A DNA stretch of 64,000 bases. Origin: Halomonas sp. UBA3074. Its GTDB lineage: Bacteria > Pseudomonadota > Gammaproteobacteria > Pseudomonadales > Halomonadaceae. Shown here piece after piece: positions 53,156 to 63,288 of the stretch. The stretch is taken from the NCBI RefSeq assembly GCF_002366715.1, contig NZ_DFBS01000026.1, positions 76,793 through 140,792 on the forward strand. Reading direction: 5' to 3'. The notes beneath the pieces were generated by a model. It made no database searches. It saw only the letters and a list, made by a program, of their open reading frames with translations, and was not told where the DNA came from. Each line of letters starts with the position of its first letter. The first letter of the stretch is position 1. The position numbers were made by a program, and so were the translations under genes.

Positions 53156-56100
53156 ACACCGCCAACATCAAAAAATACGCCCCCAAAGCCCGCGCCCGCT
53201 TTATCGACACCATGACGCGTCAGGCGGCCCGGGTGGGCATTAGCCCGGATGGCAAAGGCGGTGTGGTGATTGCCCCCCTAGAGCAAAAGGGCGATGTGTT
53301 GGTGATGTCCGCTCAGGATGGCCAAACCCACACCGTGCCCGCCCACCTGAAAATCGCACGGGAAGCGCTGGCCGCGTGGGTGCAGCACGATGGTTTTACC
53401 CAAGCGATAGAGCAGGCCGCCTATAGCTGGTTCAACCGCCTGTGCGCCATTCGCTATATGGAGATTCACGGCTACCTAGACCACGGCCGCCGCGTGCTGA
53501 GTGGGGCAGGGGGCGAAGCCGGGCAGTTCCAGATTCTGGAGGAATGCTTAGAGGTAGACTTGCCAGGGTTGGACACCGCCCGCGTTCGCGAGCTAAAGCT
53601 CGACGGCACACAGGATGAAACCCTCTACCGCGAGCTGCTGCTGGCGCAGTGCCACGCCCTGCATGAGGCCATGCCGTTCCTGTTCGAGCCGCTGGACGAC
53701 GCCAGCGAACTGCTGCTGCCCAACAACCTGACCAAAACCGATTCCCTCATCCGCGAGTTGGTCGAGGCCATTCCCGAAGCCGACTGGCAAGATGTAGAAG
53801 TGATCGGCTGGCTCTACCAGTTCTACATCAGCGAGAAAAAAGACCAAGTGATCGGCAAGGTGGTGAAAAGCGAAGACATCCCCGCCGCCACCCAGCTGTT
53901 CACCCCCAACTGGATTGTGCAATACCTGGTGCAGAACTCGGTAGGCCGCCAGTGGCTGCAAACCTACCCAAGCTCGCCACTCAAAGGCCAGATGCCGTAC
54001 TACATCGAGCCCGCCGAGCAGGAGCCAGAAGTACAGGCCCAGCTGGACGCCATCACCCCGGCCAGCATCGACCCCGAAAGCATCAAGGTACTCGACCCCG
54101 CCTGTGGCTCCGGCCATATTCTGGTGGAAGCCTACAACGTACTGAAGGCGATCTACGAAGAGCGCGGCTACCGCACCCGCGATATCCCCAAGCTGATTCT
54201 GGAAAACAACCTGTTCGGCCTGGATATCGACGACCGCGCCGCCCAGTTGGCAGGCTTTGCGCTGTTGATGAAAGCCCGAGAAGACGACCGCCGTATTCTC
54301 ACCCGCAACGTCCGCCTAAACGTGCTGGCGATGCAAAGCAGCCAACACCTGGATGCCAATACCCTATGGCGCGACCTGAATCTAACCGGCGACTGGCACC
54401 AGGGCCAATCCCAAAGCCTGTTTGAAATTGAACAGCAAGACCTTTCCAGCAACGGTGCTACTTACAAGCTGATCGCTGATTTAATCGAGCGCTTTCAGGA
54501 TGCAAAAACTTTCGGCTCGCTGATTGAAGTACCCAATGAATGGGAAGCGCCGCTTAAAGCACTGCTGGAGGAATTGAGCGAACTCACCAACAGCGGCGAT
54601 ATGATGCAAAAGGCCGCTGCTCAGCGGTTAGTGCCGGTGGTGCAGCAGGCCTGGGTATTGGCGCAGCGGTATGACGCTGTGGTGGCCAATCCGCCGTATA
54701 TGGGCAGTAAGGGGATGAATAAGGCACTGAAGGACTACGCCAAAAGCGCCTACCCCAACAGCAAGTCGGATCTGTTCGCGATTTTTATGGAGCATGGATT
54801 TAGCCTGCTGAATGAAAACGCCTTCAATGCCATGGTCACCATGCAAAGTTGGATGTTCCTTTCCAGCTACGAAAAAATGCGTGAAGCGCTGCTAGAAAAC
54901 AGCACCATAGAAACCATGGTGCATATGGGCAATGGCGTAATGAAAATTGCTTTTGGTACCAACGCCACTGTGTTCCGGAATCGCCATATCGCAGGCATGA
55001 AAGGCTCATTCTCGTATGCGGAAGCTGGCGATATCAGCGAGTACGGAGAGCCATTTGAATTTCCGGTCAGAAACGAGCGGCTGAAAGTGATGGCGCCGGA
55101 TGATTTCAAGAAGATTCCGGGGAGTCCGGTGGCTTATTGGGCATCAGAGTCACTTAGAAGTTGTTTTGAAATTGGAACGCCGCTACAGGAGATTGCCCCA
55201 GCTCGTTTGGGTATGACTTCAAGCGATAATTCTCGATTCGTAAGGCAATGGGCGGAAGTTTCTTTTAATAAGGTTGGTTTGCGTTTTGGAACAGCAGAAA
55301 AAGCCCAAAAATCAGGCCTAAAATGGTTTCCATACAATAAAGGTGGAGAGTTTAAGAAGTGGTATGGGAATAGCATATCGCTAATCAACTGGAAAGATGA
55401 TGGCAAAGAGGTAATGGAATACGCATCTAAACTTTATGGAACACCAACAAAAACAATCAGAAATATTGGGTATTTTTTTAAACCCGCTTTGACGTGGTCA
55501 TTTATCAGCAGCTATTCATTTGCCATCAGAAAAAATGATGAAGGCCATATTTTTGATGTCGGGGGATCATCCGCTTTTCCGCCAATTGAAAAGGAATCCC
55601 AAGTTCTAGGATTATTGGCTTCACGCTTGTCTTTTTTTATTTTAAAAACGGTAAACCCTACCTTGAATTTCCAAGCCGGGAATGTTGGTAGCATACCCAT
55701 ATTAGAGCTTTCCCAGGCTGAAGCTAAGGTAATTGAACAAGTATGTGACAGAGCTGTTGAAATATCTCGAACTGACTGGAACTCTTATGAGCTTTCATTT
55801 GACTTCTCTGCATCTCCATTACTAAGGTTCAGTTCTTCAGCTTTTAAAATCTTGGATAGTTTCAAAGTGCTGCGTGCTCACTGGCAGAAAATAACGGATG
55901 AGATGCAAGATATTGAGAGAAAAAACAACCAAATTTTTATTTCTGCATACGGCTTACAAGACGAGCTGATATCTGATGCCCCACTTGAACAAGTGACACT
56001 CGAATGTAATCCTCAATACCGCTATGGCAGCAAACGCTCCGAAGAAGAGCTAGAAACCTTGCTTCAATGCGACACCCTCAAGGAGCTAGTCAGCTACGCC

Positions 56101-56835
56101 ATCGGCTGCATGATGGGCCGCTACTCGCTGGATAAGCCCGGCCTGATTCTCGCCAGCCAGGGCGAAACCGTCCGCGACTATCTCGCCCAGATCCCAAACC
56201 CCAGCTTCGCCCCAGATGAAAACGCCATAATCCCGCTCACTGATCAGGAGTGGTTCCCCGACGACGCCACCAACCGCTTCCGCGATTTTGTGCGTACTGT
56301 TTGGGGTGAAGAGAACCTTCAGGAAAATCTCGATTTCGTCGCTGAAAGCCTCTGCCTGCATTCCATCAAGCCCAAGAAGGGCGAAGCTGCACTGGAAACT
56401 ATTCGTCGTTATCTCAGTACCCAGTTCTTCAAAGACCACCTGCGCACCTACAAAAAACGTCCCATCTACTGGCTGTTCTCCTCCGGCAAACAGAAGGCCT
56501 TCGAGTGCTTGGTTTACCTGCACCGCTACAACGAAAGCACCCTGGCCGAGATGCGCACCGACTACGTCATCCCGCTCACCACCAAGCTCGCCAGCTACGT
56601 GGAAAAGCTAGAACAAGACAAAGACGCGAGCTCCTCCGCCGCAGAAGCGAAAGCCATCGAGAAAGAGCTGAGCAAACTCTACAAACAGCAAGCCGAACTC
56701 AACACCTTCGACGAGAAGCTGCGTCACTATGCCGACCAACGTATCTCGCTGGATCTGGATGACGGGGTGAAGGTGAACTATGGGAAGTTTGGGGATCTTT
56801 TGGCGGAAGTGAAACCTGTGACAGGTATAATATAA
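53152..56835 (+). CDS. pglX: BREX adenine-specific DNA methyltransferase PglX
   Basis: 1227 residues, matching type I PglX (about 1,200). It marks host DNA by N6-adenine methylation at a non-palindromic site and is needed for defence. The cofactor motif DPACGSG is at residues 315-321 and the catalytic NPPY at 513-516 (VVANPPYMGSKGMNK). From about residue 663 to 953 (55,140-56,010) codons are clearly AT-richer, and this is where a target-recognition region is expected; GC-rich sequence returns after it. No homopolymer tract suitable for phase variation is evident. The start overlaps the AlbA_2 gene (ATGA). Confidence 0.95.
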   Translation: MNTANIKKYAPKARARFIDTMTRQAARVGISPDGKGGVVIAPLEQKGDVLVMSAQDGQTHTVPAHLKIAREALAAWVQHDGFTQAIEQAAYSWFNRLCAIRYMEIHGYLDHGRRVLSGAGGEAGQFQILEECLEVDLPGLDTARVRELKLDGTQDETLYRELLLAQCHALHEAMPFLFEPLDDASELLLPNNLTKTDSLIRELVEAIPEADWQDVEVIGWLYQFYISEKKDQVIGKVVKSEDIPAATQLFTPNWIVQYLVQNSVGRQWLQTYPSSPLKGQMPYYIEPAEQEPEVQAQLDAITPASIDPESIKVLDPACGSGHILVEAYNVLKAIYEERGYRTRDIPKLILENNLFGLDIDDRAAQLAGFALLMKAREDDRRILTRNVRLNVLAMQSSQHLDANTLWRDLNLTGDWHQGQSQSLFEIEQQDLSSNGATYKLIADLIERFQDAKTFGSLIEVPNEWEAPLKALLEELSELTNSGDMMQKAAAQRLVPVVQQAWVLAQRYDAVVANPPYMGSKGMNKALKDYAKSAYPNSKSDLFAIFMEHGFSLLNENAFNAMVTMQSWMFLSSYEKMREALLENSTIETMVHMGNGVMKIAFGTNATVFRNRHIAGMKGSFSYAEAGDISEYGEPFEFPVRNERLKVMAPDDFKKIPGSPVAYWASESLRSCFEIGTPLQEIAPARLGMTSSDNSRFVRQWAEVSFNKVGLRFGTAEKAQKSGLKWFPYNKGGEFKKWYGNSISLINWKDDGKEVMEYASKLYGTPTKTIRNIGYFFKPALTWSFISSYSFAIRKNDEGHIFDVGGSSAFPPIEKESQVLGLLASRLSFFILKTVNPTLNFQAGNVGSIPILELSQAEAKVIEQVCDRAVEISRTDWNSYELSFDFSASPLLRFSSSAFKILDSFKVLRAHWQKITDEMQDIERKNNQIFISAYGLQDELISDAPLEQVTLECNPQYRYGSKRSEEELETLLQCDTLKELVSYAIGCMMGRYSLDKPGLILASQGETVRDYLAQIPNPSFAPDENAIIPLTDQEWFPDDATNRFRDFVRTVWGEENLQENLDFVAESLCLHSIKPKKGEAALETIRRYLSTQFFKDHLRTYKKRPIYWLFSSGKQKAFECLVYLHRYNESTLAEMRTDYVIPLTTKLASYVEKLEQDKDASSSAAEAKAIEKELSKLYKQQAELNTFDEKLRHYADQRISLDLDDGVKVNYGKFGDLLAEVKPVTGII

Positions 56836-56850
56836 TGGCCTACTGGATTT

Positions 56851-58122
56851 ATGACTATGAGTAAAATTAAATATAGCCGTCAAAAAAAGATAAACAGAGC
56901 TGATTTCTGGGGGTCAGGATTCAGTTTCTGGCTAACTTTTTTTCTGTTTTTAGTTGCAGTTACAGCTCTTTTTTTGGCCTCCTATTTTTATATATCTATT
57001 AATAAGTATGATGAGCTGCAGTCTTACATACCTCCATTGGCTGATTCATTTTCTATAATACTCGGCCTGCCGGTTGCTTTGGCTGGCTCAGCTGTAGCAA
57101 TTATTCTTGCTCATAAATCGCTTAGCATTTCTAGAAGGCAAGAGTATTATGAAAATATAAGTTTTATTGATGAGTATGTTGAGGATGTTTATTCAAGATA
57201 TGCCGAAGTATCCTCTTGCCTTCGTGAGTATTTGTCTGATGTATCTAGTCTCATGGCACTATACATTGATCAACAAGAAAACCCTGATAACGAAGAAGAA
57301 TTTAAAAAAAGCTTTTTCTCTTTGAAAGAAAATGTAATAAGCTCTAGAAGGGATTTTATCCAGAAGCTTTCATATTTAAGCCGGAATCGTGTTTGTTCTC
57401 AAATATGGGTAGAGCAATCGGCAAAGGATCAGGGTTCTTTGCTTAGGAAGGTTGTTTTTGAAATACTTGATGATAATAATGAAAATAAAATTAACATTCA
57501 TGAGGTTATGAGGCATGCAACAAGTATCAATGACTATCTTTTCTTTATGGGTACTCCAACTTTTAATAATGATTTTATGGGTATTTTAGAAAGCTACTAT
57601 TTTATCACTGAAGAAGACGACGAGGGGCGCTTAGTAACATTTACGCCTGAAGAAGTTGGGGCAGACATACTATCAATGCCGTGGAATCTTATTTTATTAG
57701 GCGGTTTAGTGTTGAGTACAAAAAAAGTTGATAAATATAGCGTAAGTAGAGACGAGTTCTATGGCGTAGACGTACCTAATCTTGATCACTCATTTTCTGC
57801 CAACTATGGAGCGGCGTTAGTTTGTGATTTCGTCAAATGGTGTCCTGATAGTGTCATTGCTAGAGATGCAATAATTCACAGGCTACATAGCTTGATAAAT
57901 ATAGATAGTGCCCTAAGACACTATGTTGAAAAAGTAATAGAAAATAAGAATTTTGATGACCTATGTCCTCAGGTATGGAAAATTTCTGCAGAGATGATGA
58001 GAGACAACCCTTATAAGATTTTTAATAGCGAATTCGACCATATTGGTGATTACGAGATTTTTGAAAAATGGTGTCTTAAAAATTCGTATGAAAATGGCAC
58101 CCTTGTGGTGAGTAATAAGTAG
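56851..58122 (+). CDS. Two-helix membrane protein of unknown function between pglX and pglZ
   Basis: 423 residues; an ATG two codons later is also possible. A basic N-terminus, two membrane helices at about 25-48 and 66-88, then a long acidic, helical cytoplasmic domain (YYENISFIDEYVEDVYSRY). The layout recalls membrane-anchored abortive-infection proteins such as the putative phage Abi family (PF16872), but I cannot confirm membership. Strongly AT-rich, unlike pglX and pglZ on either side, so it is a later insertion. Its position in the operon suggests it is co-expressed with BREX and may add a separate layer of defence (inference). Confidence 0.75.
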   Translation: MTMSKIKYSRQKKINRADFWGSGFSFWLTFFLFLVAVTALFLASYFYISINKYDELQSYIPPLADSFSIILGLPVALAGSAVAIILAHKSLSISRRQEYYENISFIDEYVEDVYSRYAEVSSCLREYLSDVSSLMALYIDQQENPDNEEEFKKSFFSLKENVISSRRDFIQKLSYLSRNRVCSQIWVEQSAKDQGSLLRKVVFEILDDNNENKINIHEVMRHATSINDYLFFMGTPTFNNDFMGILESYYFITEEDDEGRLVTFTPEEVGADILSMPWNLILLGGLVLSTKKVDKYSVSRDEFYGVDVPNLDHSFSANYGAALVCDFVKWCPDSVIARDAIIHRLHSLINIDSALRHYVEKVIENKNFDDLCPQVWKISAEMMRDNPYKIFNSEFDHIGDYEIFEKWCLKNSYENGTLVVSNK

Positions 58123-58160
58123 GCAAAATCACCATTAAACCATTTTTTAGGAAAGTCTAG

Positions 58161-60791
58161 ATGCAGCTTGACCAACTCCAGCAGGGCCTACAACATGCCT
58201 TCTTCACTGATCACCATCGCATCGTCTTCTGGTACGACGCCCCCGGCCACTTTGCCGAGTCGCTGAGTGAGCTCGCGCTGGAAAACGTTCAGGTGATCAC
58301 GATGGCGGGGGAGTCGACCCTGGGCGTAAAGCTACGTTTGGAGCTGGAAGAACCTGACACTCCCACGCTGCTCTACTTTCCTTACGCCGAGCCAGCACCG
58401 GAAGACGACTGGCTGCTGGATATAAAGCTCTACTCCGGCCGGTTTTATGCGGATCGCGTCTCGATGATCTTTAATGAGCTGGGCTTGACGCGCCATGTGC
58501 TGCGCGAGCATCTAGCACAGCGGCAGGCGTTTTTAGCCAGCCGGAAGCGTATTGAAGGGTTAAAGCGTTTAGTCACGCCTTCCATGATTGAAGATGATCT
58601 GGATCTTGCGATGTTGGCCGTGGTGGTGGGGGCAGCGTCAATAGATGTGGCGACGCTGCTGTTTCATCTGGCAGAAGAGGCGGTGACCCACGAGCTGGGG
58701 TTAGAGGCTAACCCCGCATCATTGGTTGAGTCCGAGAAGTACGCCCTAGTGCCTGCGTTTGTACGTGTCCTACAGGCCGAAGTCGGTTACCCCGCCAGCC
58801 GAGAAGAGTTGCGCGGTGAAACGCCTCTGAATTTCGGTCAGCTAATGTTGCGGTTACTAATTACTGGCTATTGCGAGAGTATTTCTGATATTCCTGACTG
58901 GGCACGCCAGGTGGCGATTCCCTCTGTTAATGCCCGTGCATCTTCGCGGGCGTTGCTGACTCGCTGGCGGGATAGCTCACGGTTTTACCCCGCGTTCGAT
59001 GTGATCTCTGGTTGGGTAGCTGATGCGCAGCGTATTGATGACAAACTGCATAATGTGCCGCTAGAGCAGCTTAGCAATGTGGCCACCTTTGAAGTTGTTG
59101 AAAAACAGATCATTGTGGATCTCTGCCAAGCGATTCCTACTGCTGATGTTCGCGACCTGCGGCTATTTGATAGCATTATTGTTGAACGGTTAGATGGCTA
59201 TTGGGCGTCTCGGCATAAAAACGATGCCCGCCGCGGGCGTTACCGGCAGCTGTACGCAGCGCTCACCGCCGCTATTGCCCTGTTCAGCCTGCGCCACCAA
59301 CATGCCAAAGGGTTTCACTTTGAGAGCGTTGAGGCGCTGTACCACGCTTATCAAACCGACCTCTACCGTTTTGATACGGCTTATCGCCACTACGCGGTGG
59401 CTTCTGACGAGACCGGTGTTGAGCTGCTGAAAAACCTGGATGGGGCCGTTGAGCGCTGTTACGACGAGTGGTTTTTGGGGCAGTTGACGCGCAACTGGAG
59501 CGAGCGTGTAGAGGCCGAGCAGCGGCTGACGCACTGGAAGCTACCCAACCTCCCTAATCAACAAAACTTCTACCGTGACTGGGTGCAACCTCAGCTAGCC
59601 GCTAGCCGCCAAAAACGCGTGGTCGTGGTGATTAGCGATGCCTTCCGTTATGAGGCTGCCGAAGAGCTGCGCGAGCGCATTAATGCCAAGCGTTACAGTA
59701 AAGCGACGTTAAAAAGTCAGTTGGGGGTAGTGCCTAGCTATACCACACTGGGCATGGCCTCGCTGCTGCCTCACCGTGAGCTAAGCTATCAATCAGGCAG
59801 TGATACGGTGTTGGTGAATGGTCAATCAACCCAGGGCACCGCCAACCGTAGCAAACTCTTGAAGGAAGCGCTGGATGGTGAGGCCATGGCGGTCACCGCC
59901 GACGAGGTGAAAGGTTGGTCTCGGGAAGAGGGGCGCGAAAAAATCAAAGGCGTCCAGCTGATGTACGTTTACCACAATGTGGTGGACGCCCGCGGGGATT
60001 CAGCTAACACCGAAAGCGAGACGTTTGCGGCGGTGGAAGATGCCATTGATGAGCTGGATCAGCTGACCCGCAAAATTTTGATGCACTTGAATACCAGCAC
60101 GGTGCTGGTGACGGCAGACCACGGTTTCTTATTCCAGCGTAGCGCCTTGGATGCCACCGATCGCACAGCGCTTACGGACAAGCCTGCCTCCGCGTTCAAA
60201 AGCAAAAAGCGCTATGTGCTGGGTGAATCACTGCCCGATAACCCCAGCGTTTGGCACGGCCATACTCGCGATACCGCAGGCACCACCTGCGAGACACAGT
60301 TCTGGATACCCAAAGGTGCGCACCGTTTCCATTTTGTGGGCGGGGCGCGCTTTGTGCATGGTGGCATCATGCCCCAAGAAATCGTTGTGCCGGTGCTCAC
60401 GATACAGCAGCTGCGCGGTGAAAAAGCTGAGAAACGCAGTACCCGCAAGGTTGAAGTGATCTCACCGAAGGCATCGCTGAAGATGGTCAATAACATTCAG
60501 CGCTTCGACCTGCTGCAAACTGAAGCGGTGAGTGAACGCTTGCGGCCTGTCACCCTTTCAGTCGCGATTTATGAAGGCAGTAATGTGGTCTCCAGTGAAG
60601 AGGTAATCACCTTCGATAGCGCGAGCGACAATATGAACGAGCGCATGAAGTCGGTACGCCTTTCACTCTCGGGCACATCGTTTGACCGTAAGAATGACTA
60701 CTTCCTGGTGCTGCGCGATAAAGACTTAGGCACCGAGCGTGAGCGCTACCGGGTGGTGATCGACTTGGCCTTTACGGATGATTTCTTCTAA
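58161..60791 (+). CDS. pglZ: BREX alkaline-phosphatase-like protein PglZ
   Basis: 876 residues, signature gene of all BREX types. The PglZ domain of the alkaline phosphatase superfamily is visible: metal-binding Asp493 in VVVISDAFRYEAAEEL, Thr in VPSYTTLGMASLLPH, and TADHGFLF with Asp653 and His654. It has been shown to act as a metal-dependent hydrolase in homologues; its role in defence is not settled. AGGAAAG lies before the ATG. It lies 38 bases after the membrane-protein gene. Confidence 0.95.
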   Translation: MQLDQLQQGLQHAFFTDHHRIVFWYDAPGHFAESLSELALENVQVITMAGESTLGVKLRLELEEPDTPTLLYFPYAEPAPEDDWLLDIKLYSGRFYADRVSMIFNELGLTRHVLREHLAQRQAFLASRKRIEGLKRLVTPSMIEDDLDLAMLAVVVGAASIDVATLLFHLAEEAVTHELGLEANPASLVESEKYALVPAFVRVLQAEVGYPASREELRGETPLNFGQLMLRLLITGYCESISDIPDWARQVAIPSVNARASSRALLTRWRDSSRFYPAFDVISGWVADAQRIDDKLHNVPLEQLSNVATFEVVEKQIIVDLCQAIPTADVRDLRLFDSIIVERLDGYWASRHKNDARRGRYRQLYAALTAAIALFSLRHQHAKGFHFESVEALYHAYQTDLYRFDTAYRHYAVASDETGVELLKNLDGAVERCYDEWFLGQLTRNWSERVEAEQRLTHWKLPNLPNQQNFYRDWVQPQLAASRQKRVVVVISDAFRYEAAEELRERINAKRYSKATLKSQLGVVPSYTTLGMASLLPHRELSYQSGSDTVLVNGQSTQGTANRSKLLKEALDGEAMAVTADEVKGWSREEGREKIKGVQLMYVYHNVVDARGDSANTESETFAAVEDAIDELDQLTRKILMHLNTSTVLVTADHGFLFQRSALDATDRTALTDKPASAFKSKKRYVLGESLPDNPSVWHGHTRDTAGTTCETQFWIPKGAHRFHFVGGARFVHGGIMPQEIVVPVLTIQQLRGEKAEKRSTRKVEVISPKASLKMVNNIQRFDLLQTEAVSERLRPVTLSVAIYEGSNVVSSEEVITFDSASDNMNERMKSVRLSLSGTSFDRKNDYFLVLRDKDLGTERERYRVVIDLAFTDDFF

Positions 60792-60913
60792 GCCAGTGAT
60801 CGTCCGGCAAGTCGCAATGCAGGTAACGACTTGTCATCTGTTAACGCGTTGCCAGTTAGCTTTCTCACACACAAAATTGTGCTCTTTTTCGCCGTTTAGG
60901 AGTGACCGATTAC

Positions 60914-62986
60914 ATGGACTTTGAGCCACCTTCCGCTAAGCAAGTGACTGATTCTCTCCAGGATGCAGATCTAGACACGTTGCTCAATAGCCACTTTGCT
61001 GGCCGAGTGGTGCGCAAGGACCTCACCCAGCGCGTTAAAGAGGGCGCCAACGTGCCGGTGTACGTGCTGGAGTACCTGTTGGGGATGTACTGCGCATCTG
61101 ATGATGCGGAGGTGATTGCGAAAGGCCTGGAGAACGTCAAAGCGATTTTGACGAATAACTACGTTCGGCCTGATGAGGCGGAGAAAGTGAAGTCCATCGT
61201 TCGGGAACGGGGCAGCTTCAAGGTCATTGATCGTGTCACGGTGCGATTGAACGAGAAGAAAGACCGTTATGAAGCAGCGTTTAGCAACTTAGGCATCAAA
61301 GATGCTGAAATCTCCGCAGGCATCGTAAAAGAGAACGAAAAGCTGCTAGTGGGCGGTATTTGGGTAATCGCAACGCTCAGCTACTTCCATGAAGAGGGGC
61401 AGACAACATCACCATTCGGCGTCAGCCTGCTCAAGCCGATTCAAATGCCGCATATGAATATGGACGAGCTATTTGAAGGGCGGCGTGGGTTCACCAATTC
61501 ACAATGGCGTGAAGTACTGATCCGCTCGATTGGCATGGAACCCGCTGAGCTAGACGAGAGTGTGCAGCAGCACTTGCTCGCCAGGATGATCCCGTTTGTT
61601 GAAAACAACTACAACGTTTGTGAGCTAGGGCCACGTGGCACGGGTAAAAGCCATATTTACAAGGAGTGCTCGCCCAACAGCATTCTGGTCTCCGGCGGTC
61701 AGACAACGGTAGCTAATCTGTTCTACAACATGAGCTCACGACGCATTGGTTTAGTCGGCATGTGGGACTTGGTGGCGTTTGATGAAGTCGCGGGAATCTC
61801 GTTCAAGGATAATGACGGGGTGCAGATCATGAAGGATTATATGGCGTCTGGTTCATTCGCCCGCGGGCGTGAGCAAATGGAGGCATCGGCCTCAATGGTG
61901 TTTGTGGGCAATATCAACCAGAGCGTTGAGTCGATGGTGAAAACCAGCCATCTTTTGACTCCATTCCCTGATGCGATGATCGACGCGGCGTTTTTTGATC
62001 GCTTTCATGCCTACATTCCCGGCTGGGAAATCCCCAAGATGCGGCCATCGTTCTTCACCCAGCGCTATGGTTTTATCGTCGATTATCTGGCTGAATTTTT
62101 CCGCGAAATGCGCAAGCGCAGTTTCGCCGATGCGATTGATCGCTACTTTTCTCTGGGCGACAACCTCAATCAGCGTGACGTGATCGCGGTTCGTAAAACG
62201 GTTTCTGGTCTGCTCAAACTGATGTTCCCCCATGGTGAGTATGCGAAAGAAGAGGTGAGGGAGTGCCTGGAATACGCCATGCAAGTGCGACGCCGGGTGA
62301 AAGAGCAGCTGAAAAAAATTGGTGGCATGGAGTTTTACGATGTCCATTTCAGCTACATCGACAAGGAGACCCTGGAAGAGCACTTTGTTTCGGTAAAAGA
62401 GCAGGGCGGCGGTGGTCTGATTCCAGAAGGCCAAGGCAAGCCGGGCGTAGTACATACTATTGGCCTAAGCGACAAGGGTATGCCAGGTGTTTACCGCATC
62501 GAAATGCAGGTAACCGCAGGCAGCGGCAAGCTGGCGATGTCGGGGTTGTGGAATTCCACCGGAGCCAAAGAGCAGGTCAAAATGGCATTTGATTACTTCA
62601 AGGCCAATGCCAGCCGCATCAGCGGTGCCCGTAAGGTCATGGAGCATGATTTCCACCTCCATGTGGTAGATCTGCAAAATAGCGGTGTCCTGCGCGATTT
62701 GTCGTTAGCCAGTTTGGTGGCGTTTTCATCAGGCCTTGTCAGCAAGCCGACGCAAAGCCAAATGGTGGTGCTAGGCGATATGAGCCTGGGCGGAAGTTTA
62801 AAACCCGTTCAAAACCTTGCAGAGTGCCTGCAGGTCGCTTTCGATGCCGGCGGCAAACGAGTCACCCTGCCCATGAGCAGCGCCATGGATATTCCCACCA
62901 TTCCCGGAGAGCTATTTACCAAGTTTCAGACCAGCTTCTATGCAGAGCCGATCGACGCAGTGGTCAAAGCGCTTGGAGTGGATTAA
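60914..62986 (+). CDS. brxL: BREX Lon-like protein BrxL
   Basis: 690 residues. The ATG at 60914 was chosen because AGGAG (60898-60902) overlaps the alternative GTG at 60902 and so cannot serve it. A DNA-binding N-terminal part is followed by an AAA+ domain with Walker A GPRGTGKSH at 239-247 and Walker B LVAFDEVAGI, and a Lon-protease-like C-terminus (VVLGDMSLGGSLKPVQNLAE). BrxL forms large rings that bind DNA in homologues. Its presence with BrxA, BrxB, BrxC, PglX and PglZ defines type I BREX. Confidence 0.95.
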   Translation: MDFEPPSAKQVTDSLQDADLDTLLNSHFAGRVVRKDLTQRVKEGANVPVYVLEYLLGMYCASDDAEVIAKGLENVKAILTNNYVRPDEAEKVKSIVRERGSFKVIDRVTVRLNEKKDRYEAAFSNLGIKDAEISAGIVKENEKLLVGGIWVIATLSYFHEEGQTTSPFGVSLLKPIQMPHMNMDELFEGRRGFTNSQWREVLIRSIGMEPAELDESVQQHLLARMIPFVENNYNVCELGPRGTGKSHIYKECSPNSILVSGGQTTVANLFYNMSSRRIGLVGMWDLVAFDEVAGISFKDNDGVQIMKDYMASGSFARGREQMEASASMVFVGNINQSVESMVKTSHLLTPFPDAMIDAAFFDRFHAYIPGWEIPKMRPSFFTQRYGFIVDYLAEFFREMRKRSFADAIDRYFSLGDNLNQRDVIAVRKTVSGLLKLMFPHGEYAKEEVRECLEYAMQVRRRVKEQLKKIGGMEFYDVHFSYIDKETLEEHFVSVKEQGGGGLIPEGQGKPGVVHTIGLSDKGMPGVYRIEMQVTAGSGKLAMSGLWNSTGAKEQVKMAFDYFKANASRISGARKVMEHDFHLHVVDLQNSGVLRDLSLASLVAFSSGLVSKPTQSQMVVLGDMSLGGSLKPVQNLAECLQVAFDAGGKRVTLPMSSAMDIPTIPGELFTKFQTSFYAEPIDAVVKALGVD

Positions 62987-63047
62987 GGTTAATGAGTCTA
63001 TTGCGATAATGCATTCATGGTTCACTCGCATTGCATGAGGTACGTAG

Positions 63048-63230
63048 ATGGCAAAATATAATGAGCCTAGTGCTGTAAAAGCTAACGACAGCCCTCTGCA
63101 GCGGCTTAAGGACTCGGTCGGCAAATATGAGCTGCCATTTGAGCCTGTAGGCGTTGACGACTGGGAAGCTATACAGGTGGAAGAGCTTGCTTCTGTCACT
63201 CACTTGGGTGATGAGAATGAGCCAAGATAG
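63048..63230 (+). CDS. Small protein of unknown function after brxL
   Basis: 60 residues, hydrophilic and acidic at the C-terminus, with no membrane helix or signal. GAGG lies seven bases before the ATG. Not recognised. Supported by its ribosome-binding site, its orientation and its position in line with brxL; a short gene is still uncertain. Confidence 0.45.
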   Translation: MAKYNEPSAVKANDSPLQRLKDSVGKYELPFEPVGVDDWEAIQVEELASVTHLGDENEPR

Positions 63231-63288
63231 GCCCGCATTTCACATGCCATGTCAGTGATCACATTGTCGGTAGGCGAGGAACAGAGCA

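Noticed and set aside
56835..56864. Nine-codon frame directly after pglX
   Set aside because: Too short and overlapping the start of the membrane-protein gene; most likely chance.
60808..60833. Seven-base inverted repeat between pglZ and brxL as a terminator
   Set aside because: The 12-base loop and lack of a T-run make it weak; not listed as a feature.
60902..60913. GTG start for BrxL
   Set aside because: The GTG overlaps the AGGAG sequence needed to start the ATG at 60914.
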